Below, piece after piece: positions 34,715-44,279 of a stretch of 64,000 nucleotides of DNA. The notes beneath the pieces are model-generated. The model worked only from the letters and a program-made list of their open reading frames with translations, was not told the DNA's origin and did not search any database. Source of the DNA: Halorarum halophilum (GTDB taxonomy: Archaea > Halobacteriota > Halobacteria > Halobacteriales > Haloferacaceae); the NCBI RefSeq assembly GCF_013401515.1, contig NZ_CP058529.1, positions 1,364,001 to 1,428,000 on the forward strand, read 5' to 3'. Within the stretch, counting starts at the first letter, position 1. Each line of letters starts with the position of its first letter. The translations under genes were made by a program, and so were the position numbers.

Positions 34715-35890
34715 TTACTCGTAGACGTGAACGCTGCCAGTGGCGTTCGTCTCGATGTAGTCCCAGTCGTACTCGACACCGAGGCCCGGCCCGTCGGGAA
34801 CTGGGACCGTCCCCTCGTCGTCGACGGCGTCGAGCATGTCCGAGTACTCGCCACCGTAGACGGGCGGTTGGGTGTTGGCACAGTCCGGGTGGACTAGCGC
34901 TAGTTCGTAGTAGTTTGCGTTGCGGGTCGCGGCGATGCAGTGTCGCTGCGCGGGGCCCGGTGCGTGGAACTCGACGTCGAGGCCGAAGCCCTCGGCGACC
35001 CGGGCACGCTTCATCGCGCCCGTGATCCCCCCATCGTACTCTGGGTCCGAGCGTACGAAGTCGGTCGACTCGGTGGCGACGAAGTCGGTCGCGGGTTCGA
35101 GCCCGCGGACGTGTTCGGTCTGCAGGATCGGTGTGTCGAGCATCTGGCGGAGTTTCCGGTGGGCGTGCTGGGAGATGCCGCCGTCGCGATACGGATCCTC
35201 GTACCAGAAGAACCCCTCCTCGTCGAGCGCGCGGCCGAGTTCGAGCGCGTCGGCGAACGTCTCGAGTTCGCAGGCCGGATCGTGCATGAGGTCCATCTCG
35301 TCGCCGACCCGTTCGCCCACCGCGTGGACCGCCGCGATCTCCCGATCGAGGTCGCGGCGCTCGTCGCCCCCGCCCCAGCCGTGAATCTTGAACCCGCCGT
35401 ACCCCATGTCGAGACACTCCTCGGCGAAGTCGGCGAACGCCTCCGGCGAGTCCAGTCCGCCCGCGTCGTCGCCGTGGTAGGTCGAAGCGTAGGCGGGAAT
35501 CCGCTCGCGGTATGTACCGAGCAGCTCGTGAATCGGTGCATCGTAGAGCTTGCCGGCGAGGTCCCAGAGGGCGATGTCGATGGGGCCGATGCCCATCCGA
35601 TCGTACTTGCGGAGCGCGCGCTTCATCTCGCTCCAGTGTCGCTCCCGGTGGAGCGGATTCTTCCCGACGAGGTAGTCGGCGAACGTGTTTATCTGGGCCG
35701 CAGCAGGGGAGTTGCCGCCGACGTACTCGCCGGTGAGTCCATCGTTCGTGTGGATACGGAGTCCGAACAGCTTCCGTTCGGTGGTCGTGCCCGGATCGTA
35801 CACGAGGTTGAACCCGTGTTCGTCCGTACCGACGTCCTCCAGTGGATAGCGAAACTCGGTGCTCTCGATTCGCGTGATTTCGAGTGACAC
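34715..35890 (-). CDS. Enolase-superfamily acid-sugar dehydratase with KxH motif, paralogue B
   Basis: A 391-residue MR-family protein closely similar to the gene at 27106-28272. Shared features: long identical blocks around RALRKYDRMGIGPID and HRKLRQ, a K-I-H strand-2 motif (GFKIHGWGG), LMHDPACELE, WYEDPY, LQTEHVRG and VEFHAPGPAQRHC. The main differences are at the N-terminus (about 5-30) and the loop after KIH, which is a few residues longer here (GGGDERRDLDRE). It starts with SLEITRIESTEF. Probably the same reaction with a related substrate, or a spare copy. Confidence 0.87.
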   Translation of the reverse strand: MSLEITRIESTEFRYPLEDVGTDEHGFNLVYDPGTTTERKLFGLRIHTNDGLTGEYVGGNSPAAAQINTFADYLVGKNPLHRERHWSEMKRALRKYDRMGIGPIDIALWDLAGKLYDAPIHELLGTYRERIPAYASTYHGDDAGGLDSPEAFADFAEECLDMGYGGFKIHGWGGGDERRDLDREIAAVHAVGERVGDEMDLMHDPACELETFADALELGRALDEEGFFWYEDPYRDGGISQHAHRKLRQMLDTPILQTEHVRGLEPATDFVATESTDFVRSDPEYDGGITGAMKRARVAEGFGLDVEFHAPGPAQRHCIAATRNANYYELALVHPDCANTQPPVYGGEYSDMLDAVDDEGTVPVPDGPGLGVEYDWDYIETNATGSVHVYE

Positions 35891-36428
35891 GGCCGATGGA
35901 TTGACGACGTGAGATAATAAAGATGGTCGGCTACGACCGTGACGCCAATCGTCACGAGTGGGATAGAATTAGATCTCGACGTGTGAGCCGTCTACAAACG
36001 GATGGAACACGACAACGGTTTTCCGCAGACTCATCAACTGCCGTGCGTTTTCGAGCGTGGGCGCCGGTCAGCTGGTATTTCGCATCAGTCTCCAGTCTCG
36101 TCCCAACGAACGATACAGCGTTTCCACGTTTACATTTGATATTCGACTAGTGAGGAAGGTCGACATCATAACGGCACCGGGTGTTGGCGCGGAGTGTCAT
36201 CGTCCTGATTGGTACCTCGTTCGCCTAGAGCCCCCGTTCTAACGAGTCGCACTCATCACCAATAGGGAGACAGCGACCGTGAATCCTCACCGTGTACGAC
36301 GCCACTTCGCGCCTCTTCGCCGTACGACGTCGACTGACTCCGGAATACCTCCTCCGCGGGACCGCTCCGTACACCACCGGCTCGGCGTCCCGAAACGCTT
36401 TGGCGACCCGTTTCGAACAGCACGAATC
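35891..36428. other. Divergent intergenic region
   Basis: About 540 bases between the enolase and SDR starts. It is noticeably less GC-rich than the genes, with AT-rich patches at 35910-35925 and 36130-36145. No open frame has recognisable sequence. It must hold the promoters for both genes. Confidence 0.5.
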
Positions 36429-37208
36429 ATGGGCGTGTTAGACGGTACCACAGCAATCGTGACTGGGGCGAGTGGGGGAATCGGTCGATGTATTTCCAGC
36501 GAGTTCGCCGCTGAGGGGGCGAATGTCACACTGGCGGCCCGGAGCGAGGGAATCTACGAGACGGCCGACCTGATAGACGACCCCGACCGGACGCTGGCAG
36601 TCGAAACAGACGTGACCGACGAGCAGGCCGTCGAGCGTGCCGTCGAACTGACAGTCGCGGAGTTCGACGGCCTCGACGTCGTAGTGAACAACGCCGGCAT
36701 CGCCGGGCCAACGGCGCCGGTCGAGGAGGTCGACGTGGCGGAGTGGCACCGAACGATGGCCGTCAACGTCACCGGCACCTTCCTGCTGACGAAGCACGCC
36801 GTCCCACACCTTCGCGAGAGCGACCGGGGGAGCGTGATCAACCTCTCCTCGATCAGCGGCAAGCGGCCGCTCCGGAGTCGGACCCCATATGCGGCCTCGA
36901 AGATGGCGGTCATCGGCCTGACCCGAACGCTCGCCTTCGAACTCGGCGCCGACGACGTCACGGTCAACGCCATCTGTCCCGGGGCGACGAGGGGCCCACG
37001 AATCGACCGCGTCATCGAGGGGCAGGCCGAGCAGCTAGGCGTCTCTCAGGCGGAGGCTAGACGACAGGTGTTCACCGATGACGCTGCGCTGGGAACCCTC
37101 GTGGACCCGGAGGACGTCGCCGCGATGGCCGTCTACCTGGCGAGCGAGAGGGGACGCCACATTACGGCACAGGACATCAACGTCGACGGCGGGTCGGTTT
37201 GGTACTGA
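36429..37208 (+). CDS. SDR family oxidoreductase
   Basis: A 259-residue classical SDR with TGASGGIG (13-20), NNAGIAG after beta-4, the SxxxY-xxx-K catalytic set in SSISGKRPLRSRTPYAASK (shown as SSIS and YAASK), and ICPGATRGPRID. The ending INVDGGSVWY is standard. ATG 36429 is preferred to upstream starts because sequence before it is Arg-rich. Likely a sugar or keto-acid dehydrogenase; substrate unknown. It stands alone, with gaps of more than 500 bases on either side. Confidence 0.9.
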   Translation: MGVLDGTTAIVTGASGGIGRCISSEFAAEGANVTLAARSEGIYETADLIDDPDRTLAVETDVTDEQAVERAVELTVAEFDGLDVVVNNAGIAGPTAPVEEVDVAEWHRTMAVNVTGTFLLTKHAVPHLRESDRGSVINLSSISGKRPLRSRTPYAASKMAVIGLTRTLAFELGADDVTVNAICPGATRGPRIDRVIEGQAEQLGVSQAEARRQVFTDDAALGTLVDPEDVAAMAVYLASERGRHITAQDINVDGGSVWY

Positions 37209-37828
37209 GGTCGGTCAAAACGTCGAAGGGAGGTGAGACGCCATCAAGCGAGAACCGACGCCAATCACGAGAACGTCAGGGCATGACTCCACCCAAACTG
37301 GTATCTATCGCATATATACTTTCTTTCTTATATGTCTAATTATTTTAATTTCTGGTGTTTTCGAACTGCCGTTCGAACGTGGACGAGGGAGAACGACGGG
37401 CAGCGGACGGAAACGATCCGAATCAGATGTGTGGGAAGGCGGTTCGCGTCGACGACGAGCGGTCCCGGCTGTACGCCGCGGCTGGGCCGACGTGAACCGC
37501 CTGCTCCCCGTCCGAATGGTACCGGTGAGAGGTAGGGCCGTCCGCCGCGGAACTCGTAGGAGAAGGTCCCGTCGACGCGCACCCTCACGGGTCGATCCCG
37601 CACGGTAGGGACGGTGGCGATGCGCCACCACGACCTCCGCGTCCGGGCGGATCGACATGAAAAGTAGACCAAAACCATATGACCAGTATAGAAATATTTT
37701 CCAGTATGAGACAACATTCATATGTATTCGGTCACGTGGAATCTTCTACGGTAGAAGGACGCGTCCGCGATGATCGGCCTGGGGGCAGAGCCGGTGGGAT
37801 TGAAACCCCGACCACCCGAATCCCCGGC
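37209..37828. other. AT-rich intergenic region
   Basis: About 620 bases without a recognisable gene. Strikingly AT-rich segments lie at 37305-37355 and 37665-37735 (for example tatgaccagtatagaaata) in a GC-rich replicon. The distal one probably contains the CitE-gene promoter; the proximal one may be a foreign or decayed fragment. Confidence 0.5.
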
Positions 37829-38710
37829 ATGGTCAGACGGAGCATTCTCTTCTCGCCGGGCGACCGCCCGGAACTGATGCGCAAGGCGCCGGCCGCGGGC
37901 GCGGACACGATCGTCTTCGACCTCGAGGACGCGGTCGCACCTGCCCGGAAGGCGGAGGCGCGGGCGGCCGTCCGCGACGTGCTCGCCGAGGCCGAGTTCG
38001 ACCCGGACGCCGAGGTGGGCGTCCGGGTTACGGGGACTGACACGTACCGCGACCTGGCGGTCCTCGCCGACGAGGGGCCGGGGAGGTTCGACGCCATGAT
38101 GCTGCCGAAGGCGGAGTCGGCCGACGAGGTCGACCACCTCGCGAACCAGCTCCGCGAGCACGGCTCCCCCGTGCCGGTGCTCGCGCTCGTGGAGACCGCC
38201 CGGGGCGTGCTGAACGCCGCCGAGATCGCCGACGCCGACGCGACCGACGCCCTGCTGTTCGGCGCGGAGGACCTGTCGGCCGACATGGGCGCGACTCGAA
38301 CGGCCGAGGGAACGGAGGTGCTGTACGCCCGCGAGAAGGTCGTCGTCGCGGCCGCGGCGGCCGGCGTCGACGCGATCGACACGGTGTTCACCGACTTCGG
38401 GGACACGGACGGGCTCCGCGACGAGACGGCGTTCGCGAGGGGACTTGGCTACGACGGGAAGATGGCGATCCACCCCGCACAGGTGCCGGTCATCAACGGC
38501 GCGTTCACGCCCGACTGCGACGACCTCGCGTGGGCCGAGGAGGTGCTGGCGGCCCGCGACGAGGCCGCCGCCGAGGACCGCGGTGTCTTCCAGGTCGACG
38601 GAGAGATGATCGACGCGCCGCTGATCGCGCAGGCAGAGCGGATCGTCGAGTACGCGCGGCTCGCGAGCGAGCGGGGCGATGACGAAAGCCGCGACGGGAA
38701 CGAAAGCTGA
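37829..38710 (+). CDS. HpcH/HpaI aldolase/citrate lyase beta-subunit family protein (CitE-like)
   Basis: A 293-residue CitE-like TIM-barrel enzyme. Family motifs: RRSILFSPGDRPELM at the N-terminus, VFDLEDAVAPARK with the metal-binding acids, ALVETARGVLNA, FGAEDLSADMGA and DGKMAIHPAQVP. Members include malyl-CoA and beta-methylmalyl-CoA lyases, citryl-CoA lyase and thioesterases, all working on CoA thioesters with Mg2+. A haloarchaeal malyl/methylmalyl-CoA lyase is plausible, but partners are not seen in the window. ATG 37829 is the family-like start. Its stop faces the glutamate dehydrogenase gene 15 bases away. Confidence 0.87.
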   Translation: MVRRSILFSPGDRPELMRKAPAAGADTIVFDLEDAVAPARKAEARAAVRDVLAEAEFDPDAEVGVRVTGTDTYRDLAVLADEGPGRFDAMMLPKAESADEVDHLANQLREHGSPVPVLALVETARGVLNAAEIADADATDALLFGAEDLSADMGATRTAEGTEVLYAREKVVVAAAAAGVDAIDTVFTDFGDTDGLRDETAFARGLGYDGKMAIHPAQVPVINGAFTPDCDDLAWAEEVLAARDEAAAEDRGVFQVDGEMIDAPLIAQAERIVEYARLASERGDDESRDGNES

Positions 38711-38725
38711 TCGGGTGCGGGCCGG

Positions 38726-40030
38726 TCAGGGCCAGAGGCCGCGGACGCTCTTCGCCTCGGCGATGCGCGAGAGGGCGACGATGTACGCGGCGTCGCGCCA
38801 CGTGACGTCGCGCGCCTCGACCTCGGCGCGGACGTCGTTCCAAGCCGAGAGCATCTCGGATTCGAGCTCCTCGTTGACCTCCTCGAGCGACCAGGTCCGC
38901 CGGTTGATGTCCTGGAGCCACTCGAAGTAGGAGACGGTGACGCCGCCCGCGTTCGCGAGGATGTCCGGGATGACCTCGACGTCGCGCTCGTCGAGGATGG
39001 CGTCGGCCGCGAACGTCGTCGGGCCGTTCGCACCCTCGACGACGATATCAGCCCGCACGTCCGCCGCGTTCTCCGTGCTGATGACGTTCCCGACGGCCGC
39101 CGGGATGAGCACGTCCACGTCGAGTTCGAGGATGTCCGAGCCGTCCTCGAGCGTCTCGGGGGCGTCCTGCTTCGTGACGGCGTTGGGCTCCTCTGCGAAC
39201 GAGGGGATGGCGTGGGTGTCGAGCCCCTCGGGGTCGTAGATCGCGCCGCCGGTGTCGGAGACGGCGACGACATCGGCGCCCCAGTCGTCGAGCAGGCGTG
39301 CGGCGTTGGCCCCGACCGAGCCGTACCCCTGCACGGCGACCGTGAGGCCGTCGAGTTCGAGGTCGTAGTAGTCGGCGGCCTCGCGGGTGATGATGGCGAC
39401 GCTGCGGCCGGGCGCCTCCTGTCGGCCCTCGCTCCCGCCGACGACCGGCGGCTTGCCGGTGACGACGCCGGGGATGGTCTCGCCCTCCTGCATCGAGTAG
39501 GCGTCCATGAACCACGCCATCGTCTGCGAGTCGGTCCCCATGTCCGGCGCGGGGATGTCCTTCTTCGGACCGACGAACTTCCGCAGCTCCTCGGCGAACC
39601 GCCGCGTGAGCCGCTCCTTCTCCCCGTCGCTGAGCTGTTTGGGGTCGACGACCACGCCGCCCTTGCCGCCGCCGAACGGGAGGTCCATCACGGCGCACTT
39701 CCAGGTCATCCACATCGAGAGGCCGACGCACTCCTCCTCGCTCACATGGGGGTGATAGCGGAGTCCGCCCTTGTAGGGACCGCGAACGTCGTCGTGCTGG
39801 GCGCGGTACCCGGTGTACACCTTCACCGAGCCGTCGTCGCGTTTGAGCGGGACCGCGACCCGGTGGACCGTCGTCGGGTGCTTGAGCCGCTCGATGACGC
39901 CCGGGTCCACGTCGAGGTGCGCCGCCGCGTGTTCCAGCTGCCGGCGGGCGGTCTCGAGCGCGGACTCCGGTTCCTCGGGTTCGCTCTCGCTCGCCTTCGT
40001 CTCCGTCGTATCGGCGGTTCCGGTTGACAT
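38726..40030 (-). CDS. gdhA: Glutamate dehydrogenase (Glu/Leu/Phe/Val family), copy 1
   Basis: A 434-residue hexameric-type glutamate dehydrogenase. Catalytic motifs: [11 protein letters not shown] with the substrate Lys, [12 protein letters not shown] with the second Lys, PAPDMGTD with the catalytic Asp, and the cofactor loop VQGYGSVG. A 25-residue acidic, Glu-rich N-terminal extension precedes the fold (ATG 40030, [10 protein letters not shown]). It interconverts glutamate with 2-oxoglutarate and ammonia. Divergent from a second GDH gene over 226 bases. Confidence 0.93.
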   Translation of the reverse strand: MSTGTADTTETKASESEPEEPESALETARRQLEHAAAHLDVDPGVIERLKHPTTVHRVAVPLKRDDGSVKVYTGYRAQHDDVRGPYKGGLRYHPHVSEEECVGLSMWMTWKCAVMDLPFGGGKGGVVVDPKQLSDGEKERLTRRFAEELRKFVGPKKDIPAPDMGTDSQTMAWFMDAYSMQEGETIPGVVTGKPPVVGGSEGRQEAPGRSVAIITREAADYYDLELDGLTVAVQGYGSVGANAARLLDDWGADVVAVSDTGGAIYDPEGLDTHAIPSFAEEPNAVTKQDAPETLEDGSDILELDVDVLIPAAVGNVISTENAADVRADIVVEGANGPTTFAADAILDERDVEVIPDILANAGGVTVSYFEWLQDINRRTWSLEEVNEELESEMLSAWNDVRAEVEARDVTWRDAAYIVALSRIAEAKSVRGLWP

Positions 40031-40089
40031 AGTGGTGGGTCTGAGCGCCGTGCGGGAACGGCGTTCCGTGCTCGACGTTCCGCCGTTGA

Positions 40090-40113
40090 TGGATAAAATA
40101 TTGATGATATCAA
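40090..40113. promoter_or_regulatory. AT-rich promoter/operator candidate between the two gdh genes
   Basis: In the divergent gap, tggataaaatattgatgata contains TATA-like sequence for the minus-strand gene. It overlaps the dyad TTGAT-GAT-ATCAA (40101-40113), arms of five bases around a three-base centre. Positioned to serve either gene as promoter or operator; no regulator gene is nearby. Confidence 0.35.
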
Positions 40114-40256
40114 CCTCACTTAGGTCATTAAACGCACTAATATTCCGTCGTTCGACGCCTGGCTCCGCCCCCGGAGGGAGAAATCGCAAGCGGCCGCGGC
40201 CGGCAGTAGTCGCAGTGGTCGACAAGCCTAACCCACAGAGGTCTGAATCCACGAGT

Positions 40257-41513
40257 ATGCCCGGTGAAGCCAATCCGTTCGAGAGCCTGCAGGAGCAGGT
40301 CGGCGACGCGGCGGCGTATCTCGACGTCGGGGACGACGTAATCGAGCGACTCCAGCACCCCGAGCGGGTGCTCGAACTGAACCTGTCCGTGGAGTTGGAC
40401 GACGGCACCGTCGGCCGCTTCGAGGCGTACCGCTCGGAGTTCAACGGCGACCGCGGCCCGTACAAGGGCGGCATCCGCTACCATCCCGGCGTCACCCGCG
40501 ACGAGGTGAAGGCGCTCTCAGGGTGGATGGCGTACAAGTGCGCCGTCGTCGACGTCCCGTACGGCGGCGGGAAGGGCGGCATCGTCATCGACCCCGCCGA
40601 GTACTCCGAGGCCGAACTGGAACGCATCACGCGCTCGTTCGCGAAGGAGCTCCGCCCGTTCATCGGCGAGGACACGGACATCCCCGCGCCGGACGTGAAC
40701 ACCGGCCAGCAGGAGATGAACTGGATCAAGGACACCTACGAGACGCTGGAGAACACGACCGAGCCGGGCGTCGTCACGGGGAAGTCCCTCAACGCGGGCG
40801 GGAGTGAGGGGCGCGTCGAGGCGACGGGCCGCTCCACGATGCTCACCGCTCGCGAGGCGTTCGACTACATCGACGAGGACATCGATGGCGCCACCGTCGC
40901 CGTGCAGGGGTACGGGAACGCCGGCCACATCGCCGCGTACCTCCTCGAGGGGCTCGGCGCCGACGTGGTCGCCGTCTCCGACTCCTCCGGTGCCATCTAC
41001 CGGGAGGCCGGCTTCCACACCCGTCGTGTGAAGGAGCACAAGAACGAGACGGGGTCGGTGACGGGGTACGAGAACGCCGAGCAGGAGTTCTCAAACGAGG
41101 AACTGCTCACGCTCGACGTCGACCTGCTCGTCCCCGCGGCGCTGGAGAACGCCATCGACGGCGACCTCGCCCACGACGTGAAGGCGGACGTCATCGTCGA
41201 GGCGGCGAACGGGCCGCTGACGCCCGAGGCGGACGAGGTACTCGCCGAGAAGGACGTGTACGTGCTTCCCGATATCCTCGCGAACGCGGGCGGCGTCACC
41301 GTCTCCTACTTCGAGTGGGTCCAGAACCGGCAGCGGTTCTACTGGACCGAGGAGAAGGTGAACGAGGAACTGGAGCGCCACATCGTCTCGGCGTTCGACG
41401 ACCTCGTGGAGGAGTTCGAGGCGCACGACCTGCCGAACTTCCGGACCGCCGCGTACGTGGTGGCGATCCAGCGCGTTGCCGACGCGTACGCGAACAACGG
41501 GAACTGGCCCTAG
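40257..41513 (+). CDS. gdhA: Glutamate dehydrogenase, copy 2
   Basis: A 418-residue glutamate dehydrogenase paralogue. Motifs parallel copy 1: [31 protein letters not shown] with the catalytic Asp, and VQGYGNAG. It lacks the acidic extension of copy 1 and replaces MGTD with VNTG after the Asp. ATG 40257 ([12 protein letters not shown]) lies in a normal position. The two copies are distinct along their length, so they probably differ in cofactor or direction (catabolic against biosynthetic), as is known for haloarchaeal GDHs. Confidence 0.92.
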   Translation: MPGEANPFESLQEQVGDAAAYLDVGDDVIERLQHPERVLELNLSVELDDGTVGRFEAYRSEFNGDRGPYKGGIRYHPGVTRDEVKALSGWMAYKCAVVDVPYGGGKGGIVIDPAEYSEAELERITRSFAKELRPFIGEDTDIPAPDVNTGQQEMNWIKDTYETLENTTEPGVVTGKSLNAGGSEGRVEATGRSTMLTAREAFDYIDEDIDGATVAVQGYGNAGHIAAYLLEGLGADVVAVSDSSGAIYREAGFHTRRVKEHKNETGSVTGYENAEQEFSNEELLTLDVDLLVPAALENAIDGDLAHDVKADVIVEAANGPLTPEADEVLAEKDVYVLPDILANAGGVTVSYFEWVQNRQRFYWTEEKVNEELERHIVSAFDDLVEEFEAHDLPNFRTAAYVVAIQRVADAYANNGNWP

Positions 41514-41676
41514 GCGTCGTTCGCATCGAGTTGGGTCTCGATCCGGTCGAGGTCGGCTCTTCCTCGTTCGTCCGTGTTCGCGTTCCGTCGCTCCGTCCCG
41601 TTGCCTCGCCGAGCGACTGCACGGCCCGTCCATCCTCAGCGAACAACTATCCAGATCCGGGACCAACGTAGAAGGC

Positions 41677-42207
41677 ATGACCGTCACCGTCGAATCGCTG
41701 TTCACCGCGCCCGAGGACTCCGCACCGATGCGAAGCCACGACCGGATCGAGTGCGTCGACGGCGGCATCGAGGGTGACCGCTACCTGCTCGGCACCGGCT
41801 ACTACTCGCCGTTCGACGTGTGCGAGGTCACCTTCGTCTCGGCCGCGGCGATCGACGAGATCCGCGAGTCGTTCGACATCGACCTCGCCGACGGTCGGCA
41901 CCGGCGGAACGTGGTCCTCCGCGGCGTCGGCACGGACGAACTCCACGACCTCCTCGGCGCGACGTTCCGCGTCGGCGGGGCGACGTTCCGCGGTACCCGG
42001 CCCCGGCCGCCGTGCGCCCACGTCGAGCAGGTCGCGGATGAGAAGGGCGTCGCCCGGGCGCTGAAGGAGCGACGTGGGGGCATCTGCGCTGACGTGGTCG
42101 AACCGGGAGGCGTCGGCGTAGGTGACGAACTCGAACTGCTGGAGGCGGATTCGCGAACAGTGGGGAAGCGTATCGCAGACCGGCTCCGCGGGGCCGTCGG
42201 CGAGTAG
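41677..42207 (+). CDS. MOSC domain protein
   Basis: A 176-residue MOSC (molybdenum cofactor sulfurase C-terminal) domain protein. Visible features: DGGIEGDRYLLGTGYYS, RRNVVLRGV, and the conserved Cys in RPRPPCAHVEQV, the residue that accepts sulfur or binds the cofactor in this family. No PLP-dependent sulfurase domain is attached. ATG 41677 is chosen (MTVTVESLF); the region before it is a shadow frame. It probably handles a molybdenum cofactor or sulfur carrier reaction. Confidence 0.87.
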   Translation: MTVTVESLFTAPEDSAPMRSHDRIECVDGGIEGDRYLLGTGYYSPFDVCEVTFVSAAAIDEIRESFDIDLADGRHRRNVVLRGVGTDELHDLLGATFRVGGATFRGTRPRPPCAHVEQVADEKGVARALKERRGGICADVVEPGGVGVGDELELLEADSRTVGKRIADRLRGAVGE

Positions 42208-42252
42208 TCGGCCGGACAAATGATCCCGTTGGACCGACGCCTCGATCGGCGC

Positions 42253-43245
42253 TCACCCGGGGAAGATGCTGTCCGCGATGTACGCCGTCACGGTCCAGTT
42301 CGGGGCGTCCACGACCTCGCTCACCTTCAGGTCCATCGCGGCCGAACAGAGGAGGTACGCCTCGCCCCTCGTCAGGTCGCGGTGCTCGTGCAGGTGGCCG
42401 ATCATGTGCCGGGTCGCCTTCTTCGTCGCCTCCATCAGGTTCGGGTCGATGCCGGTCGTCGCGTACATCGGCTCGTCGACGCCGGTCGGGGTGAACGGCC
42501 CTCGCGTTTGGAGCTGGGGCTGGTCGACGTCCATGTCCGTCCGGACGGAGAAACGAGCGGTGACGAACATCGGCGCCTCGACGCCCGTGACGCACACCTC
42601 GCCGTCGCCCTGCGCTGCGTGACAGTCGCCCGTCGAGAACAGCGCGCCCTCGACCTCCACGGGGAGGTAGACGGTCGTGCCGGCGGTCATGTGCTTCACG
42701 TCCATGTTCCCGCCGACGTCGCGGGGCGGGAGTGTGTCGTGCTCGCCGGACTCGCCCGGCGCGTTGCCGATGACGCCCGGGAACGGGTCAAGGGGCACCT
42801 CGATGCCGTTGACGAACTTTCCGATGTCGCCCTCCAGGTCCCAGATGTGGATGCCGGGTTCATCGAAGTCCTCGGGCAGGAGGCCGAGTTCCATCTCGCC
42901 GGGGAAGTAGACGTTGTACCCCCAGCCCTTGTGCTGGGGGTCGAGCAGTTCCACCTCCAACACGTCGCCCGGGTCCGCGTCCTCCACGTACACCGGCCCG
43001 GTGAGCGGGTGGACCGGGTCGAACGAGACGTCCGGCACGTCCGCGGCGGTCGTCTCCACGTCGATCTGTCGGTCGACGGCGTCGCGACACTCGAACCGAA
43101 CCACGTCGCCCGACTCGACGGTGACGACGGGATCGAGCGAGTTGTCCCACGCGCTGTGGATGTTCCGATCCGCGTCGGAGATGCGGTAGTCGACCGCGTA
43201 CTCGTCCGCTGTCGATGGCGATTGTCCCATGGTATCAATACTCAT
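42253..43245 (-). CDS. Acetamidase/formamidase family protein
   Basis: A 330-residue FmdA-type amidohydrolase. Diagnostic stretches are HPLTGPVYVEDADPGDVLEVE (shown as HPLTGPVY), PPRDVGGNMDVKHM and the highly conserved GDCHAAQGDGE. It releases ammonia from a short amide such as formamide or acetamide in the cytosol. A second start at 43230 (MGQSPSTA) is also possible. Its proximity to glutamate dehydrogenases hints at ammonia metabolism but they are on separate transcripts. Confidence 0.93.
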   Translation of the reverse strand: MSIDTMGQSPSTADEYAVDYRISDADRNIHSAWDNSLDPVVTVESGDVVRFECRDAVDRQIDVETTAADVPDVSFDPVHPLTGPVYVEDADPGDVLEVELLDPQHKGWGYNVYFPGEMELGLLPEDFDEPGIHIWDLEGDIGKFVNGIEVPLDPFPGVIGNAPGESGEHDTLPPRDVGGNMDVKHMTAGTTVYLPVEVEGALFSTGDCHAAQGDGEVCVTGVEAPMFVTARFSVRTDMDVDQPQLQTRGPFTPTGVDEPMYATTGIDPNLMEATKKATRHMIGHLHEHRDLTRGEAYLLCSAAMDLKVSEVVDAPNWTVTAYIADSIFPG

Positions 43246-43319
43246 TCGATGAGTGATAGATCCGCCCGGCGGTCGGCGCGGGGTCAGCCGCCACGACAGG
43301 CGCTCGGACCGGTGTCGGA

Positions 43320-44096
43320 TCAGTTCCTTCGGCGGGCCACGACCGCCAGCACGCCCGCGACGACGAGCAGGACGACGCCGAACCCGGTGGCGTACATGCC
43401 GTAGACGAACCCGGTGAACCCGGGGCCGAGGTCGTCGACGTGCCCGACGGTGTGGATGCTGTATAGCGTGCCGTCGACGCTGACGAGCGCGGGGAGGCGG
43501 TCGACGAACGCCGCGTCGGCACGGGGTCGGTAGCCCGAGTCGTCGGTGCCGTTGCCGACGATTCGGTCGACCGTCCGCCGCTCGGCGGTCGAGAGGTCGG
43601 CAGCGTCGACGGTGCGGCGCTCGGCGGTGACGTTCGCGACGCGGGCGTCGGTGACGTTCCGCGCGGTGACGACGCTCCCGTTCCCCCGGACGCTGAAGCG
43701 GGCGTAGGAGTCGCGCTCGCCGTACGTCTCGGTGAGGAACGTGTGGTTCCGAGCGATGGCACGGAGGTCCGCTCGCACCGCCGGGTCGTCGACGGTCGCG
43801 TTGCCCTCGCGGATGGCAGTCTGGAGGGTTCGCCGGGTCCGGTTCGGCGCGCGATACTCGCCGGCCGAGTAGGCTCCCGACACCTGGTGGAGCGAGAGCG
43901 TCGTCTCGAAGGCGTGGAACCGCAGGACCGCGTCGCGGCCGTCGGCCGTCGCGAGGTCGATCGATCGGGCGTCGTACACCTGCGAGGTCTTCGGCGGCGG
44001 CGCGACGGCGTGTCCGGCCGCGGAGAGGTAGAGCGGCGCCGGAACGAGCAGGAGGCCGACGACCCCCAGCACGAGCGCGACGCGACCGGGGCGCAT
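43320..44096 (-). CDS. Membrane-anchored hypothetical protein
   Basis: A 258-residue protein with one N-terminal hydrophobic helix (about 5-27) and one near the C-terminus (about 232-253) followed by ARRRN. The intervening 200-residue region is extracytoplasmic by the positive-inside rule, with many Asn-x-Thr sequons and Asp/Thr. No catalytic family recognised. The length and architecture recall haloarchaeal surface-exposed proteins of unknown role. Confidence 0.75.
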   Translation of the reverse strand: MRPGRVALVLGVVGLLLVPAPLYLSAAGHAVAPPPKTSQVYDARSIDLATADGRDAVLRFHAFETTLSLHQVSGAYSAGEYRAPNRTRRTLQTAIREGNATVDDPAVRADLRAIARNHTFLTETYGERDSYARFSVRGNGSVVTARNVTDARVANVTAERRTVDAADLSTAERRTVDRIVGNGTDDSGYRPRADAAFVDRLPALVSVDGTLYSIHTVGHVDDLGPGFTGFVYGMYATGFGVVLLVVAGVLAVVARRRN

Positions 44097-44279
44097 ATCG
44101 GGCGAACAGAGTCGAGGGGTAAGAGCTTTGTTGGTCGCGCGGTCGGGATGCGGGATACGGTGGAGAATTGGGAGTTAGGCGTCCTGATGCCCCGCGTGCG
44201 GGTGAAAAAGTATCCGCGAATCCGAGAGAGCTACCCCCCGTCGAATCGGCGGATCTTCGATTCGCGAGTCCGACTCCGC

